DNA of 64,000 nucleotides, from the NCBI RefSeq assembly GCF_016598485.1, contig NZ_JAEMUW010000002.1:248001-312000 (forward strand), given 5' to 3'. A program made the position numbers and the translations under genes. The DNA comes from Micromonospora coerulea. GTDB taxonomy: Bacteria > Actinomycetota > Actinomycetes > Mycobacteriales > Micromonosporaceae. Position 1 is the first letter of the stretch; each line of letters begins with the position of its first letter. Below, in pieces: positions 15,706 to 25,482 of this stretch. The notes beneath the pieces were generated by a model. It was given only the letters and a program-made list of their open reading frames with translations. It ran no database searches and was not told the DNA's origin.

Positions 15706-17040
15706 GTGAACGCCGTTCAGACCTACCGATACCTCCAGCCGTCCGCGTTGCACCCCGCCGGTCTCGACCTGCAGACCTGCGGCGGCCCGGCGGCCAACCC
15801 GCGGTTCTTCTCCGGGTTCCTCACCGCGCCGGCGGCTGCGGCCGCCGGGCTGCTGGCCGTCGCGGAGGTGGCCCGCACCCGCTACCACCAGCCGGTCAAT
15901 CCGGCCAGCCTGGACCCGGTGGTGACGGGCAGCCGCGACCGGCTGCGCTTCGAGTCCTTCTCCGGCTGCTGCGGGGTGTACGCCCGGATGGACGTGCTGC
16001 CGGCCGGCTTCGACGGCGAGATCGTCGGGCACGGCACCACCAACGTCGACGTCAACCCGCCGTTGCGGGAGGCGCTGGCCCGGGTCGGCGGGATCGAGCC
16101 GCTGCACGTGGCCGTCGGCCCGGACGACCTGACCGTCTGCACCATGGACGGCGCGGTGGTGGAGAAGAAGGTCCCGCTGCCGGGGCGTTGGCTGCGCGGC
16201 TTCGCCGAGGTGCAGGTGCTCACCGCGGCGTTCGAGCCGCGCGCCGAGATCCCCGCCGCGGAGGCCACCGCCTTCCTGCGCCGGCTTCCCGGTGGCACCG
16301 ACCGTTCGGTGCTCTGGGCGGTGCCCGCCGGGCGTACGCTGCGGCTGACCTCGCGACCCGCGCCGGGCGCCGTCTGCCTGGCCGGGGCGGGCCGGCTCGC
16401 GGCGCTGCGCGGCCTGCTGCGGCACGCGCGCACCCTGCGGGTGTACGGCCCGCCGGTGCGGGCCGGCTTCCCCGCAGTGCCGAGCACCTGGGAACTCGAC
16501 ACCGGGGCGCTGCGGCTGTCGCTGACCCTCTCCCCCGAGCCGTACCGGGGGTTCTCCGGCGAGGGGGCGGCCCTGCTCGCGCTCGCCGGTGACGAGGTGG
16601 TCGACGACGCGGAGCTGATCGGCGCCCTGCTCTCCTGGGATCCGACGATCGACGTCGCCGCGCTCGCCGACGGGGCCGGCCTGCCCGACGACCGGGTACG
16701 CGCCGCGCTGGCCCAGCTCGGCACCGCCGGGCGGGTCGGCTACGACGTGGCCGAGGGCGGGTACTTCCACCGGGTCATGCCGTACGACGCGGGGCGCGCC
16801 GAGCGGGACAACCCCCGCCTGGTCGGGGCACGGGTGCTGGCCGAGCGCGGCGCGGTCGTCCGCGAGGGCGAACACACCACGGTACGCAGCGGCGACGAGG
16901 TCTACCGGGTGCGCCGGCTGCCGGACGGGACGTACACCTGCTCCTGTCGATGGTGGGCGCGGCACCGGGGGCAGCGCGGTCCGTGCAGGCACGCCCTGGC
17001 GGTGTCGATGGTCGCGGCTCCGGCGGAGGTGACGGCGTGA
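15706..17040 (+). CDS. SWIM zinc-finger protein
   Basis: 444 residues. A SWIM zinc finger lies at the very C-terminus: C412-x-C414, then C427-x-H429 (CSCRWW...GPCRHA). SWIM fingers bind DNA or mediate protein contacts. The long N-terminal region (LQTCGGPAANPRFFSGFL, FESFSGCCGVYARMDVLP, GHGTTNVDVNPPLREALARV) is conserved in actinobacterial relatives and recalls proteins encoded with MoxR ATPases and VWA proteins (E. coli yehQ-type loci). GTG 15706 is preferred to the upstream in-frame start because it has a leaderless promoter. The stop overlaps the next gene's GTG, so the two products are probably made in equal amounts. Confidence 0.82.
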   Translation: MNAVQTYRYLQPSALHPAGLDLQTCGGPAANPRFFSGFLTAPAAAAAGLLAVAEVARTRYHQPVNPASLDPVVTGSRDRLRFESFSGCCGVYARMDVLPAGFDGEIVGHGTTNVDVNPPLREALARVGGIEPLHVAVGPDDLTVCTMDGAVVEKKVPLPGRWLRGFAEVQVLTAAFEPRAEIPAAEATAFLRRLPGGTDRSVLWAVPAGRTLRLTSRPAPGAVCLAGAGRLAALRGLLRHARTLRVYGPPVRAGFPAVPSTWELDTGALRLSLTLSPEPYRGFSGEGAALLALAGDEVVDDAELIGALLSWDPTIDVAALADGAGLPDDRVRAALAQLGTAGRVGYDVAEGGYFHRVMPYDAGRAERDNPRLVGARVLAERGAVVREGEHTTVRSGDEVYRVRRLPDGTYTCSCRWWARHRGQRGPCRHALAVSMVAAPAEVTA

Positions 17041-19583
17041 CGGACTTCTTCGAGTCCCTGGTCCGCGGGGACGTGCCCGCCGTCCGGGCGGTGCTCGAAG
17101 GGCTGGACGAGCCGGCCCGCCGGGCGCTCGGCGACGAGCTGGTCGCCCACGTCCGGCGACGGCGGGACAACTGGTGGTGGGGGAAGGAAGCGACCGCGCT
17201 CGCGGTGGCGGCCGTGGGCACCCTCACCACCGCGACGAAGGCCGCTTCGCTGCTCGGCCGGCGCTCGGTCATGCTGCGGGACGCCGACCCGGAACCGGTA
17301 GTGGCCATGGCCCGTCGACGGCGCCTGACCTGGCTGGCCGCCCTGGCGTACAAGCTGGCCGACCGGCTGTCCCGCAGCGAGCCGTGGGACGGCTGGCTGT
17401 TCCTCGAAGGGCTGCTCCTGGCGGAGAAGGCACCGCCACCGACCGGGGACGCGTTCGTGGCGGGCTGGGCCCACGCAATGTGGGATCCGTTCCGGGGTCG
17501 GCAGCACGTCCCGCTGGTGGACCGGCTGCGCGCCGACCCGTTCCTGGACGTGCTGCTCCCCCGGCTGTTCGAGGTGGACGGCGTCGGCCACGACCTGACA
17601 CCCGGCTACGGCGCCGACCGGCACCTGGTGCCCGAGACACTGGCCGCGCTGGCGGCCGAGGGACGGCTCGACCGGATGGCCCTGCTGGACGGGATCATCG
17701 GCCGGCTCCTGCGCGGGGACCGGCCGGCCGCGCTGCGCCCGTTCCTCGCCCTGCACGACCTGCTGGCGCCCACCGCGGACGAGGTGACGGAGCGGGCGGC
17801 GGCGTACCTGCGGCTGCTCGCCGACGCGCCCGGGCCGGTCGCCACGACGGCCCAGCGGGCGCTGCGCGAGGTGGGTGACGCCGTGGAGCTGGCGGCCCTG
17901 GCGGAGGCCGCCCGGACGGTGCTGACCCGGCCGGAGAAGGCGCTGGTGCGGGCGCAACTGTCCTGGCTGGACCGGCTCGCCCGGCAGCGGCCCGACGGGG
18001 CGGCGGAGATCGCAGCGGTCCTCGCCGTGGGCGGCGACCACCCGGCGGCCGACCTGCGGGACCGAGCGGTGGCGCTTGCGGAGCGGCACGGGCACCGTCC
18101 GGTCCGGTCCGTCGCGGTGACGATGGCCGGCGACGAGCTGCCGCCGCCGGTGCCGGCGGCGGATGCCCCACCCCCGATCACCGAGGTGGACGAGCTGGTC
18201 GAGGAGGTGTCGGCGCTGCTCGGCCGGCGCTGGCCGGCGCCGGCGGTCGAGAGAGTCCTCGACGGGCTGGTCCGGCTGAGGACCACCGACCGGGGCCGGC
18301 TCGAGGGGGCCCTGCTGCCGGTGCTGCGCCGCGAGCAGGTGGGGGCGTACGACCACATGTGGGCGGTGTTCAACCTGTCGGTCCAGCTGCACGGGGTCCT
18401 GCTGGCCGCCGCCGCGCCGGCCGAGGCGGCCACCCGCCGGGACCAGTGGGTCGGCATCCTCACCGAGTCCCGCCCCCGGACACTGCGCCCGTTCCGGGGC
18501 CGGCCGACCGTCGAGGCGGCCCGCCGGCCGGCGTTGACGCAGGTGTACTGCGCCCGGCTCGCCGAGATTGGGCAGCGGCTGGACGGGCGGGACGACCCCG
18601 GCCTGCTCGCCGCGCCCACCTCGGCCACCGGCGCCGTCGACCCGATCGCGCTCTACGAACGATTGGCCGCCCTCGGCGGCCGCCCGGTCTGGCGATGGGA
18701 TCTCACCCAGGCGCTGCTGCGGCTGCCGGCCGGCGTGGACGAGGCGCTGGCGGCCCGGGCCGCGGCGCTCGGCACACCGGCCGGCGCCGAGCTGGCCGGC
18801 TGGCTGCGCGGGGACGCCCTCCCGGCGCCGGTCCAGGACGTGGTGACGGTCGGCCGCCGGGAACCGATGGGCAACTACGACTTCCGGTACGACCGGTTGC
18901 CCGGACGGCGGACCGTCGTCGCCACCAGCCCACCGGAGGGCGTGGCGGACCCGCTCGGCCTGCTCACCGTGCCGGCGCACCAGGTCGGGCGGGGGCACGG
19001 CGGCTGGGCCGACCTATGGCCGGCCCTGTTGCCCGGGCACCGGGGCCTGGTCGCCGCACACCTGCTCCGCGAGGTCGCTCAGGCCGCGCAGGAGGACGTC
19101 CGGGGGGCCGCCACGTTCCTGCCGGTCCTGGCCGAATGCACCGGCGCGGGCGGCCCGGCGCTCGACCTGGCACTGGCTTACGGGCTGTGCGCCCGGCACG
19201 AGGTGGACCGCGTCGCCGCGGTCGACGCCCTGCTGATGCTGGCGGCGGCCGGGGACCTGGACGCGCCGGCGATGGGCGCGCAGCTCGGCGCGCTGGCGGC
19301 GGACGGCCAGGTGACGCTGACCCGGGCGGCGACCCCGCTGCGCGACGCGGCCGCAGCCGGTGCCCGGCTGAGCACCTGGCGGCTGCTCGCCGGGGCGCTG
19401 CCGGCGCTGCTGGCCGCGCCGACGCCGCCCCGCGGCACCCCGGACCTGCTCACCCTCGCCGCGGAGACCGCCACCGCGACCGGGGTACGGATCGAGGTGC
19501 AGGGTTTGGCCGACGTGGTGGCCCGGGGCGGCGGCAGCCGGCTGGTGACCGAGGCCCGGCGCCTCGCCACCGCCCTCACCTAA
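17037..19583 (+). CDS. large helical-repeat protein coupled to the SWIM gene (DUF6493-like)
   Basis: 848 residues, no membrane segment or signal. Begins MTDFFESLVRGDVPAVRAVL and is made almost wholly of alpha helices rich in Leu/Ala/Asp, with repeated D-x-A-L/L-A-x-L blocks suggesting HEAT/ARM-like or ankyrin-like solenoid repeats. I believe it belongs to the DUF6493 family seen beside SWIM proteins in Streptomyces, but I cannot confirm by search. GGAGG precedes the GTG, which overlaps the SWIM stop by 4 nt. The function is unknown; a scaffold working with the SWIM protein is an inference. It ends before a long hairpin shared with the convergent acyl-CoA dehydrogenase gene. Confidence 0.7.
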   Translation: MTDFFESLVRGDVPAVRAVLEGLDEPARRALGDELVAHVRRRRDNWWWGKEATALAVAAVGTLTTATKAASLLGRRSVMLRDADPEPVVAMARRRRLTWLAALAYKLADRLSRSEPWDGWLFLEGLLLAEKAPPPTGDAFVAGWAHAMWDPFRGRQHVPLVDRLRADPFLDVLLPRLFEVDGVGHDLTPGYGADRHLVPETLAALAAEGRLDRMALLDGIIGRLLRGDRPAALRPFLALHDLLAPTADEVTERAAAYLRLLADAPGPVATTAQRALREVGDAVELAALAEAARTVLTRPEKALVRAQLSWLDRLARQRPDGAAEIAAVLAVGGDHPAADLRDRAVALAERHGHRPVRSVAVTMAGDELPPPVPAADAPPPITEVDELVEEVSALLGRRWPAPAVERVLDGLVRLRTTDRGRLEGALLPVLRREQVGAYDHMWAVFNLSVQLHGVLLAAAAPAEAATRRDQWVGILTESRPRTLRPFRGRPTVEAARRPALTQVYCARLAEIGQRLDGRDDPGLLAAPTSATGAVDPIALYERLAALGGRPVWRWDLTQALLRLPAGVDEALAARAAALGTPAGAELAGWLRGDALPAPVQDVVTVGRREPMGNYDFRYDRLPGRRTVVATSPPEGVADPLGLLTVPAHQVGRGHGGWADLWPALLPGHRGLVAAHLLREVAQAAQEDVRGAATFLPVLAECTGAGGPALDLALAYGLCARHEVDRVAAVDALLMLAAAGDLDAPAMGAQLGALAADGQVTLTRAATPLRDAAAAGARLSTWRLLAGALPALLAAPTPPRGTPDLLTLAAETATATGVRIEVQGLADVVARGGGSRLVTEARRLATALT

Positions 19584-19633
19584 CCGGCCGGGACGCGGTT
19601 CGGGCCGGGCAACCCGTTCCCCTGCTCCGCCTA

Positions 19634-19700
19634 CGAACCTGATGACGTGAACGGATCGGCGGTCACCCCCGGAGGTGATCCGTCCACATCATCAGGTTCG
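19634..19700 (-). terminator. long hairpin between convergent genes
   Basis: Two 24-nt arms (19634-19657 and 19677-19700) flank a 19-nt loop. Twenty-two pairs are Watson-Crick. The two others (19646/19688 and 19650/19684) are C-A type in plus-strand RNA but G-U wobbles in minus-strand RNA, so the stem is unbroken only in the minus-strand transcript. That is the direction of the acyl-CoA dehydrogenase gene ending at 19728. No U tract follows. Likely terminator or 3' stabiliser of the minus-strand operon. Confidence 0.6.
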
Positions 19701-19727
19701 CCGCGCCGGAGGGGCAGTCGGGACCGG

Positions 19728-21449
19728 TCAGGGGTGCATCTCGTACGCGCCGGCGAGGGCGACCACCCGCTCCCACACCCGGGCGGTGCGCTCGGCGTCG
19801 CCGACCGGGCGGCGGACGTGGGCGAGCGCCCAGGCGGCCTGCTCGGCGCTGCTGGCCGGCTTGCCGTGCAGCTCGGTCGCGTACCCGGAGAAGTCCCGGA
19901 CGAGCAGGTCGAAGATCTCGTCGAGCACGTCGCCGTCCAGCCCGGTCAGCTCGGCCTGCTCGAGGATGAGGTGGCCGTAGACGACCAGCGCGAAGAGCTG
20001 CCCGAGGGCGAGCAGGAAGTCCAGGTCAGTTTGCTGGGCCTCGTCGGGCGCGTGCGCGGTGAGCAGGGTGCAGAGCCCGTCGGCCTGCTCCCGGAACCGG
20101 GCCACGTTCGGCACGTGGGCGTGGGCGTCGTACGCGGCGCGCCAGTCGTGGAAGCGGATCGCGCCGAGGCCGCGGGCCGGGCCCTGCCGGAACAGGAACT
20201 CGTCGTCGGCGGCGTCGTGGCGGGTGGGCACCGGGGGGAACTCGGCCGGCTGGAACAGGTAGTTCGCCATGAACTTGAGGATCAGCGCCAGGTTGACGTG
20301 CACCGTCCCCTCCAGCTTCGGCAGGCCGCGGATGTCCTTGGCGGCCTTGTCGAAGTAGGTGTCGGCCTCGAAGCCCTTGGCGGCGATGACGTCCCAGAGC
20401 AGGTCGATGACCTTCTCGCCCTCGGTGGTGACCTTCATCTTCGTCATCGGGTTGAACAGCAGGTACCGCCGGTCGTCCGGGCCGGCCGAGCGGAAGTAGT
20501 CGACCGCCCGGTCGCTGAACAGCTTCATCGCCACCAGGCGGGCGTACGCGTCGGTGAGCTCGCGGCGGACATGCGGGAAGTCGGTGACGCGCCGGCCGTA
20601 GAGCACTCGATTGTGGGCGTGGCTGACCGCCTCGTACGTGGCGTGCTCGCAGATGCCGATGGAGGCGGTGCAGAGGTTGAACTTGCCGACGTTGACGGTG
20701 TTCAGGGCGGCGTCGAAGGCGGCCTTCCCGGTGTGCAGCACGTCCTCGGCGCGTACCGGGTAGTCCTCCAGGCGGAACTCGCTGACGTACATCTGCCCGT
20801 TCACCACGTTGCGGACCAGGTGGTATGCCGGGTGGCGGCTGTCGGCGGCGAAGAAGACGTACCCGTCGGGGCCCTCGACGTCGGCCCGGCGGCCGAAGAC
20901 GGAGACCAGCCCGGCGACGTTGCCGTTGCCGATGTAGAACTTGCCGCCGGTGGCGCGGAAACCGCCGTCGCCGTCGGGGGTGAGCAGCATGTCGGTGGAG
21001 TAGATGTCGGCGCCGTGCGGCCGCTCGGAGAGGCCGAAGGCCATCACGTGCCCGGCGTCGAGCAGCTCGGCGGCGCGGGCCCGGGCGGCGGCGTTGTCGC
21101 TCTGCCAGACCGGGCCGAGGCCGAGCACGGTGACCTGCCAGGTGTACCAGTAGCCGAGGCCGTAGAAGCCGAGGATCTCGCTCAACGCGGCGTTGCGCGC
21201 GGTGTCCCAGCGCTTGTCCGGGTGGGCGCCGCCGTCAGCCGCCGGGGTGAGGAAGGTGGCGAAGAGCCCCTCCTTGGCGGCGAAGTCGAGGAAGTCGCCG
21301 TACCACTCGCGGCGGTTGTAGCTGTCGACGAGCGCCTGCTTGCCGCGCGACTCGAACCAGTCGACGGTGGCCCGCAGCAGCCGGCGCGACTCGTCGTCGA
21401 GGTGCGCCGGGTCGTAGGTGCGGGGGTTGAACAGCAGCGGGTCGGTCAC
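19728..21449 (-). CDS. acyl-CoA dehydrogenase-family flavoprotein
   Basis: 573 residues, FAD-dependent alpha/beta-unsaturation of an acyl-CoA or a related reaction. The acyl-CoA dehydrogenase fold is seen in GHVMAFGLSERPHGADIYST, GGFRATGGKFYIGNGNVAG and the helical C-domain (LNTVNVGKFNLCTASIGICEHAT). The C-terminal extension of about 150 residues resembles the long ACAD subgroup. The catalytic Glu cannot be placed with certainty. The GTG start overlaps the stop of the PadR gene upstream (GTGA), so the enzyme lies in the PadR operon and is probably its target. Substrate unknown. Confidence 0.85.
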   Translation of the reverse strand: MTDPLLFNPRTYDPAHLDDESRRLLRATVDWFESRGKQALVDSYNRREWYGDFLDFAAKEGLFATFLTPAADGGAHPDKRWDTARNAALSEILGFYGLGYWYTWQVTVLGLGPVWQSDNAAARARAAELLDAGHVMAFGLSERPHGADIYSTDMLLTPDGDGGFRATGGKFYIGNGNVAGLVSVFGRRADVEGPDGYVFFAADSRHPAYHLVRNVVNGQMYVSEFRLEDYPVRAEDVLHTGKAAFDAALNTVNVGKFNLCTASIGICEHATYEAVSHAHNRVLYGRRVTDFPHVRRELTDAYARLVAMKLFSDRAVDYFRSAGPDDRRYLLFNPMTKMKVTTEGEKVIDLLWDVIAAKGFEADTYFDKAAKDIRGLPKLEGTVHVNLALILKFMANYLFQPAEFPPVPTRHDAADDEFLFRQGPARGLGAIRFHDWRAAYDAHAHVPNVARFREQADGLCTLLTAHAPDEAQQTDLDFLLALGQLFALVVYGHLILEQAELTGLDGDVLDEIFDLLVRDFSGYATELHGKPASSAEQAAWALAHVRRPVGDAERTARVWERVVALAGAYEMHP

Positions 21450-22021
21450 GGCGTTGCCTTCCGGTCGGGGGCGGGGTCGAGGCCGCGGAGGGTGGCGAGG
21501 ACGTCGTCGAGCCAGGCCAGCACCATTCGCTCGTACGCGATGCCGCCGCGCAGCACGACGTGCTGGAGCGACCCGCGGGCGTCGAGCGGGTCGGGGTCGG
21601 GAAAGTCGCGGCGCTCGCCGGCCAGGTAGCCGGCGAGCGTGCTCTCGTGGTCGGCGCGGTAGCGCTCGACCTCGGCGACCAGCGCGGCGCGGCCGGCCGG
21701 GTCGGCGAACGCGGCGCCGCGGATCTTGACGGCCAGCTCGTGCCGGACCGCCTCGGGCTGCACCGGGGCGCGCAGCCAGGTGACCAGCGCGGCCCGGCCG
21801 GCCGGGGTGGCCGACCAGACCTTCTTGTCCGGCAGCCCGTCCTGGCCGATCTCCTCGCCCGCGATCCAGGCGTCCGCCGCCATCCGCTTGAGCACCCGGT
21901 AGATCTGCTGGTGGGTGGCGGTCCAGAAGCGGCCGATCGAGCGGTCGAAGCGCCGCGCCAGCTCGTATCCGGAGGCGGGCCGCTCCAGCAGCGAGACCAG
22001 GATGGCGTGCTCCAGGGACAT
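21446..22021 (-). CDS. PadR-family transcriptional regulator
   Basis: 191 residues. The PadR winged helix opens MSLEHAILVSLLERPASGYELARRFDRS and continues with the typical HQQIYRVLKRMAADAWI and a wing (LPDKKVWSATPAGRAAL). The C-terminal helical domain (Vir_C-like) mediates dimerisation. ATG 22021 has AGGA nine nt upstream and matches the usual family beginning; starts at 22030 and 22057 are in frame. A near-perfect dyad (22033-22056) sits just before the gene, so it probably represses itself and the coupled acyl-CoA dehydrogenase. Confidence 0.88.
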   Translation of the reverse strand: MSLEHAILVSLLERPASGYELARRFDRSIGRFWTATHQQIYRVLKRMAADAWIAGEEIGQDGLPDKKVWSATPAGRAALVTWLRAPVQPEAVRHELAVKIRGAAFADPAGRAALVAEVERYRADHESTLAGYLAGERRDFPDPDPLDARGSLQHVVLRGGIAYERMVLAWLDDVLATLRGLDPAPDRKATP

Positions 22022-22032
22022 GCCAGGCATCC

Positions 22033-22056
22033 TGCTATGCAACTCGTTGCATAGCA
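22033..22056. promoter_or_regulatory. PadR operator candidate
   Basis: TGCTATGCAA-ctcg-TTGCATAGCA, ten-base perfect arms with a 4-bp centre, 12 nt before the PadR ATG and covering the expected core promoter. PadR proteins bind dyads of this kind at their own promoters. Confidence 0.6.
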
Positions 22057-22063
22057 ACCCCGG

Positions 22064-23338
22064 TCAGATGATGAAGTGCGTCCAGTAGGTCAGCCAGATC
22101 ACGAACAGCGCCCCCTGGAGCACGGCCAGGGCGGCGGTCAGCCAGGTGTCGAGGGTGACCCGGCGGGCCCAGCGGGCCAGCACCAGAGCGACCGGGAACG
22201 CGGCGAGCAGGTAGCGCAGCAGGCTCTTGTGCACCGGCGGCCCCATCGACAGCGGCACCAGCACCACGATCACCGTGTAGACCAGGTACGGCAGCTCGGC
22301 CCGGCGAAACCCGGCCAGGACGACCGCCAGGACCGCCACGGCGCACCACACCCGCAGCGCGTCTGCGCTGTTCTCCCCGGTCAGTGCTCGGTACGCCACC
22401 GCGAACGGGTTCTGCACGCTGATCCCCCAGCCCTTCTCCTGGGCGTGCTTGTACGCGTACCAGTCGCCGGACTGCCACCGGCAGAACGCCATGAAGGTCA
22501 GCCAGCCGGCCGGCACCAGCAGCAGCGGCCAGCCCTGGCGCAGGTAACGCAGGAGCGTGCGAGGGTCGAGCCGGTAGCCGTGCTGGCGCAGCAGGACCAG
22601 GGCGAGCGGGACGACCACCAGGAAGCCGACCGAGCGGCTCAGCGCCAGGAAGTAGCCGGCGATCCCGACCAGCAGCCAGCGGCGGCACTCGGCGTACCAG
22701 AAGGCGGCCAGCGCCAGGCAGACGAAGAGCGACTCGGTCAGCGCCGCCTGGAACAGGAACGCGGTCGGCAGCAGCAGCAGGTAGCGGACGAACCGGCGCC
22801 CCGCCGCGGGGTCGTCCCCCGCCGCGCCCCCGCCGAGCAGCCGGGCGCCGAGCTGGTGGGCGTAGTAGAGCTGGAGGATCAGCGCCACGTTGCTGATCAC
22901 CAGCAGGGCCCACGCGGTGTGGCCGCCGAGCAGCGGGGCGACCGGCCGGGCCAGGAAGGGGTAGAGCAGCGGGAAGCCGAAGTCCCGCCAGGGCTGGTCG
23001 AGCGGGAGCTGGACCAGGTGGTCGTAGAGGAACGAGTCCCAGGCGAACCAGAGCGAGATCCACCGGTACGGCGTGACGGCGTGCTGCTGGGCCAGCATCA
23101 TCGTCTCGTCGGCCGGCGGCGCCCCGGGTACGTCGTCCCAGGCGCTCAACGCGAGCACCCCGACCAGGCTGAGCACGACCTTGGAGCCGACGAACACCGC
23201 CAGCACGAAGCCCCACGGCGCGGGCACCCGGGCGGCGAGCCGGGTCACGCCTCGCCCGGCACGGCGGAACCGGGCGGTCGGTCCCCGCCGGTCCGTGGCG
23301 GGACCGCCGGCCACGCCGGCCCCTCGCCCGTCCACCAT
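22064..23338 (-). CDS. GT-C fold membrane glycosyltransferase (mannosyltransferase, PIG-V-like)
   Basis: 424 residues with about ten hydrophobic segments from residue 30 to the C-terminus. The loop after the first helix contains the acidic region [16 protein letters not shown], which fits the catalytic DxD-type loop of GT-C transferases that use polyprenyl-phosphate sugars. [19 protein letters not shown] and [14 protein letters not shown] are typical of the PIG-V/Dol-P-Man family. Expected to add a sugar, probably mannose, to an extracytoplasmic acceptor. The start at 23338 follows a G-rich ribosome site. Divergent from an FAD protein gene 291 bp away. Confidence 0.75.
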   Translation of the reverse strand: MVDGRGAGVAGGPATDRRGPTARFRRAGRGVTRLAARVPAPWGFVLAVFVGSKVVLSLVGVLALSAWDDVPGAPPADETMMLAQQHAVTPYRWISLWFAWDSFLYDHLVQLPLDQPWRDFGFPLLYPFLARPVAPLLGGHTAWALLVISNVALILQLYYAHQLGARLLGGGAAGDDPAAGRRFVRYLLLLPTAFLFQAALTESLFVCLALAAFWYAECRRWLLVGIAGYFLALSRSVGFLVVVPLALVLLRQHGYRLDPRTLLRYLRQGWPLLLVPAGWLTFMAFCRWQSGDWYAYKHAQEKGWGISVQNPFAVAYRALTGENSADALRVWCAVAVLAVVLAGFRRAELPYLVYTVIVVLVPLSMGPPVHKSLLRYLLAAFPVALVLARWARRVTLDTWLTAALAVLQGALFVIWLTYWTHFII

Positions 23339-23629
23339 CAGTCCCCCACGCGTCGGCCCGCCCGCGACCACCCGGACCGCGAACCGTCGCCCCGCATCCC
23401 CGTTCCGCGGCCGTTGACACCCGCGGAACGAGGGGCATCGTCCGCGGGCGGCGGCCGGGCCGATGTCCCGAGGCGTCCGAGCCCCGCGACACCGGCGATC
23501 CGGCGGCGCGGGGCGGCGCGGGCGGCGCCGACCGGCGAGAATCGCCCGGCACAAACAGGTGAGATCGGGGGCAGGCCGGGTAACCGCGCTGCCGCAACTG
23601 ACAGGCGGGCGGCGGAGGGCGCGGACAGC

Positions 23630-25189
23630 ATGGGCGACAAGAACGGCACCGTGGTCATCGGGGCGGGGCCGGCGGGGCTCACCGCGGCTTACGAGCTGCT
23701 CCGGTACGGCGAGCCGGTCCGGGTCTTCGAGGCCGACGACGTGGTCGGCGGGATCAGCCGCACCGTCGAGCGGGACGGCTGGCGCTTCGACATCGGCGGG
23801 CACCGATTCTTCACCAAGGTGTCCCGGGTGGAGGAGTTCTGGCACGAGATCCTGGCCGACGAGGACTTCCTGCGCCGGCCGCGGATGAGCCGGATCTACT
23901 ATCGGGGCGCGCTCTACGACTACCCGCTCAACGCCGGCAACGCCCTGCGCAACCTCGGTCTCCTCGAGGCGTTGCGCTGCGTCGGCTCGTACGGGCGGGC
24001 CCGGCTGCGGCCGCCGAAGGACCAGTCGCACTTCGAGGGCTGGGTGTCTGCCCGGTTCGGCTGGCGCCTCTACTCGATCTTCTTCAAGACGTACACCGAG
24101 AAGGTCTGGGGGATGCCGGCCGACCAGTTGCAGGCCGACTGGGCCGCGCAGCGGATCAAGAACATGTCGCTGTCCACGGCGGTGCTCAACGCGCTGCTGC
24201 CCCGGCGCAACCGCACGGACGTGACCAGCCTGATCGAGGAGTTCCAGTACCCGAAGCACGGGCCCGGAATGATGTGGGAACGCTGCACGGAGCTGGTGGA
24301 GAAGCGGGGCGGCTCGGTGCGTACCGGCACCGGGGTGACGGCCGTGCACCGCGACCCGGCGGCCCGGCGCGCGACCGGCGTGACGGTGGCCGACGGGGAC
24401 GGGGAACGGACCGAGCCGGCCGACCACGTCATCTCTTCCATGCCGATCTCCGCGCTGGTCCGCGTGCTGCGCCCGGCGCCGCCGCCGGAGGTGCTCGCCG
24501 CCGCCGACGACCTGCGCTACCGCGACTTCCTGACCGTCGCGCTGGTGGTGCCGGAGGAGTTCTCGTTCCCCGACAACTGGATCTACGTGCACGACCCGGC
24601 GGCGAAGGTGGGGCGGATCCAGAACTTCGGCTCCTGGTCGCCGTACCTGGTCAAGGACGGGCGGACCTGCCTGGGGCTGGAGTACTTCGTCTTCGAGGAC
24701 GACGAGATGTGGCGGACCCCCGACACGCAGCTGATCGCGCTCGCCACCGCGGAGCTGGAGCGGCTCGGCCTGGTCCGGCCCGGCTGTGTGGAGGCCGGCC
24801 ACGTGGTCCGGATGCCGAAGGCGTACCCGGTGTACGACGAGCGGTACCAGCAGAACCTGGACGTGATCCGGGACTGGCTGGCCCGCGAGGTGCCCAACGT
24901 GCACCCGGTCGGGCGCAACGGCATGCACCGCTACAACAACCAGGACCATTCGATGCTGACGGCGATGCTGACCGCCGAGAACATCGCCCACGGCGCCGGC
25001 CACGACGTGTGGACGGTCAACGTGGAGCAGGACTACCACGAGCAGCGGGCGTCCGCCGCCGACGGCGGGCGCGCCGACGGCCGGCACGGCACCGGCCGGG
25101 ACGCGCCGATCATGCCCGCGCGCCCGGACGGGCACCGACGGGTCGCCAAGGTCGGCACGGCCACCCCCGCGGCGGTGCGCCGGCCCTGA
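23630..25189 (+). CDS. FAD-dependent oxidoreductase, UDP-galactopyranose mutase/protoporphyrinogen-oxidase-like
   Basis: 519 residues. The Rossmann dinucleotide site [20 protein letters not shown] is followed by an acidic residue that binds ribose ([10 protein letters not shown]) and the [10 protein letters not shown] motif shared by amine-oxidase-like flavoproteins that act on sugar nucleotides or porphyrins. Conserved [14 protein letters not shown] and [15 protein letters not shown] suggest the NAD(P)-binding flavoproteins found in polysaccharide loci. The last 50 residues are low-complexity. Start with GGAGGG upstream. Its neighbour is a divergent GT-C transferase, consistent with envelope glycan work. 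Exact reaction not known. Confidence 0.75.
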   Translation: MGDKNGTVVIGAGPAGLTAAYELLRYGEPVRVFEADDVVGGISRTVERDGWRFDIGGHRFFTKVSRVEEFWHEILADEDFLRRPRMSRIYYRGALYDYPLNAGNALRNLGLLEALRCVGSYGRARLRPPKDQSHFEGWVSARFGWRLYSIFFKTYTEKVWGMPADQLQADWAAQRIKNMSLSTAVLNALLPRRNRTDVTSLIEEFQYPKHGPGMMWERCTELVEKRGGSVRTGTGVTAVHRDPAARRATGVTVADGDGERTEPADHVISSMPISALVRVLRPAPPPEVLAAADDLRYRDFLTVALVVPEEFSFPDNWIYVHDPAAKVGRIQNFGSWSPYLVKDGRTCLGLEYFVFEDDEMWRTPDTQLIALATAELERLGLVRPGCVEAGHVVRMPKAYPVYDERYQQNLDVIRDWLAREVPNVHPVGRNGMHRYNNQDHSMLTAMLTAENIAHGAGHDVWTVNVEQDYHEQRASAADGGRADGRHGTGRDAPIMPARPDGHRRVAKVGTATPAAVRRP

Positions 25190-25336
25190 ACCACCCGGCG
25201 GGACCCCGCCGGGGCCGGCGGGACCCCGCCCCCGCGCCCGACTCCGACTCCGCCGCCTGAGCCGCGGTAACGGGCGTACGTGAGGGTGGTCATAACGGCT
25301 GGACGATCACCGCGGTGCTGCTGCTAGCCTTCTCGG

Positions 25337-25456
25337 CAGGTCATGAGCGCCAGCGCCAAGCCCCGGCTCGCTGGCCGGCAACCCTCCTCCGCGGTGGGGT
25401 GCCCCGGGTGAGGACCAGGCACCGGCAGCACGCCGGTGCAAGCGTGGCCTGGTACC
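25337..25456 (+). promoter_or_regulatory. SAM-IV riboswitch
   Basis: S-adenosylmethionine-sensing aptamer of actinobacteria. The diagnostic core is present: GGTCATGAGCGCC at 25339, CTGGCCGGCAACCC around 25371, and GGTGGGGTGCCCCGGGTGA at 25393 ending in GACC (25413-25416), which pairs with the opening GGTC. A further stem, GCACCGGC-agcac-GCCGGTGC, follows. This is the SAM-I-like core with the SAM-IV peripheral layout. It lies upstream of a leader peptide and a three-gene amino-acid ABC transporter, so SAM sufficiency should turn off their expression. The class assignment rests on recalled consensus, not a covariance search. Confidence 0.85.
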
Positions 25457-25482
25457 CAGGTCATCACCGACCCGAGGGAACC

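Noticed and set aside
23339-25135. Upstream extension of the minus-strand frame of the GT-C transferase across the FAD protein gene
   Set aside because: This part is antisense to the FAD oxidoreductase, which has a clear FAD motif. The transferase reads as a normal membrane protein only after 23338.
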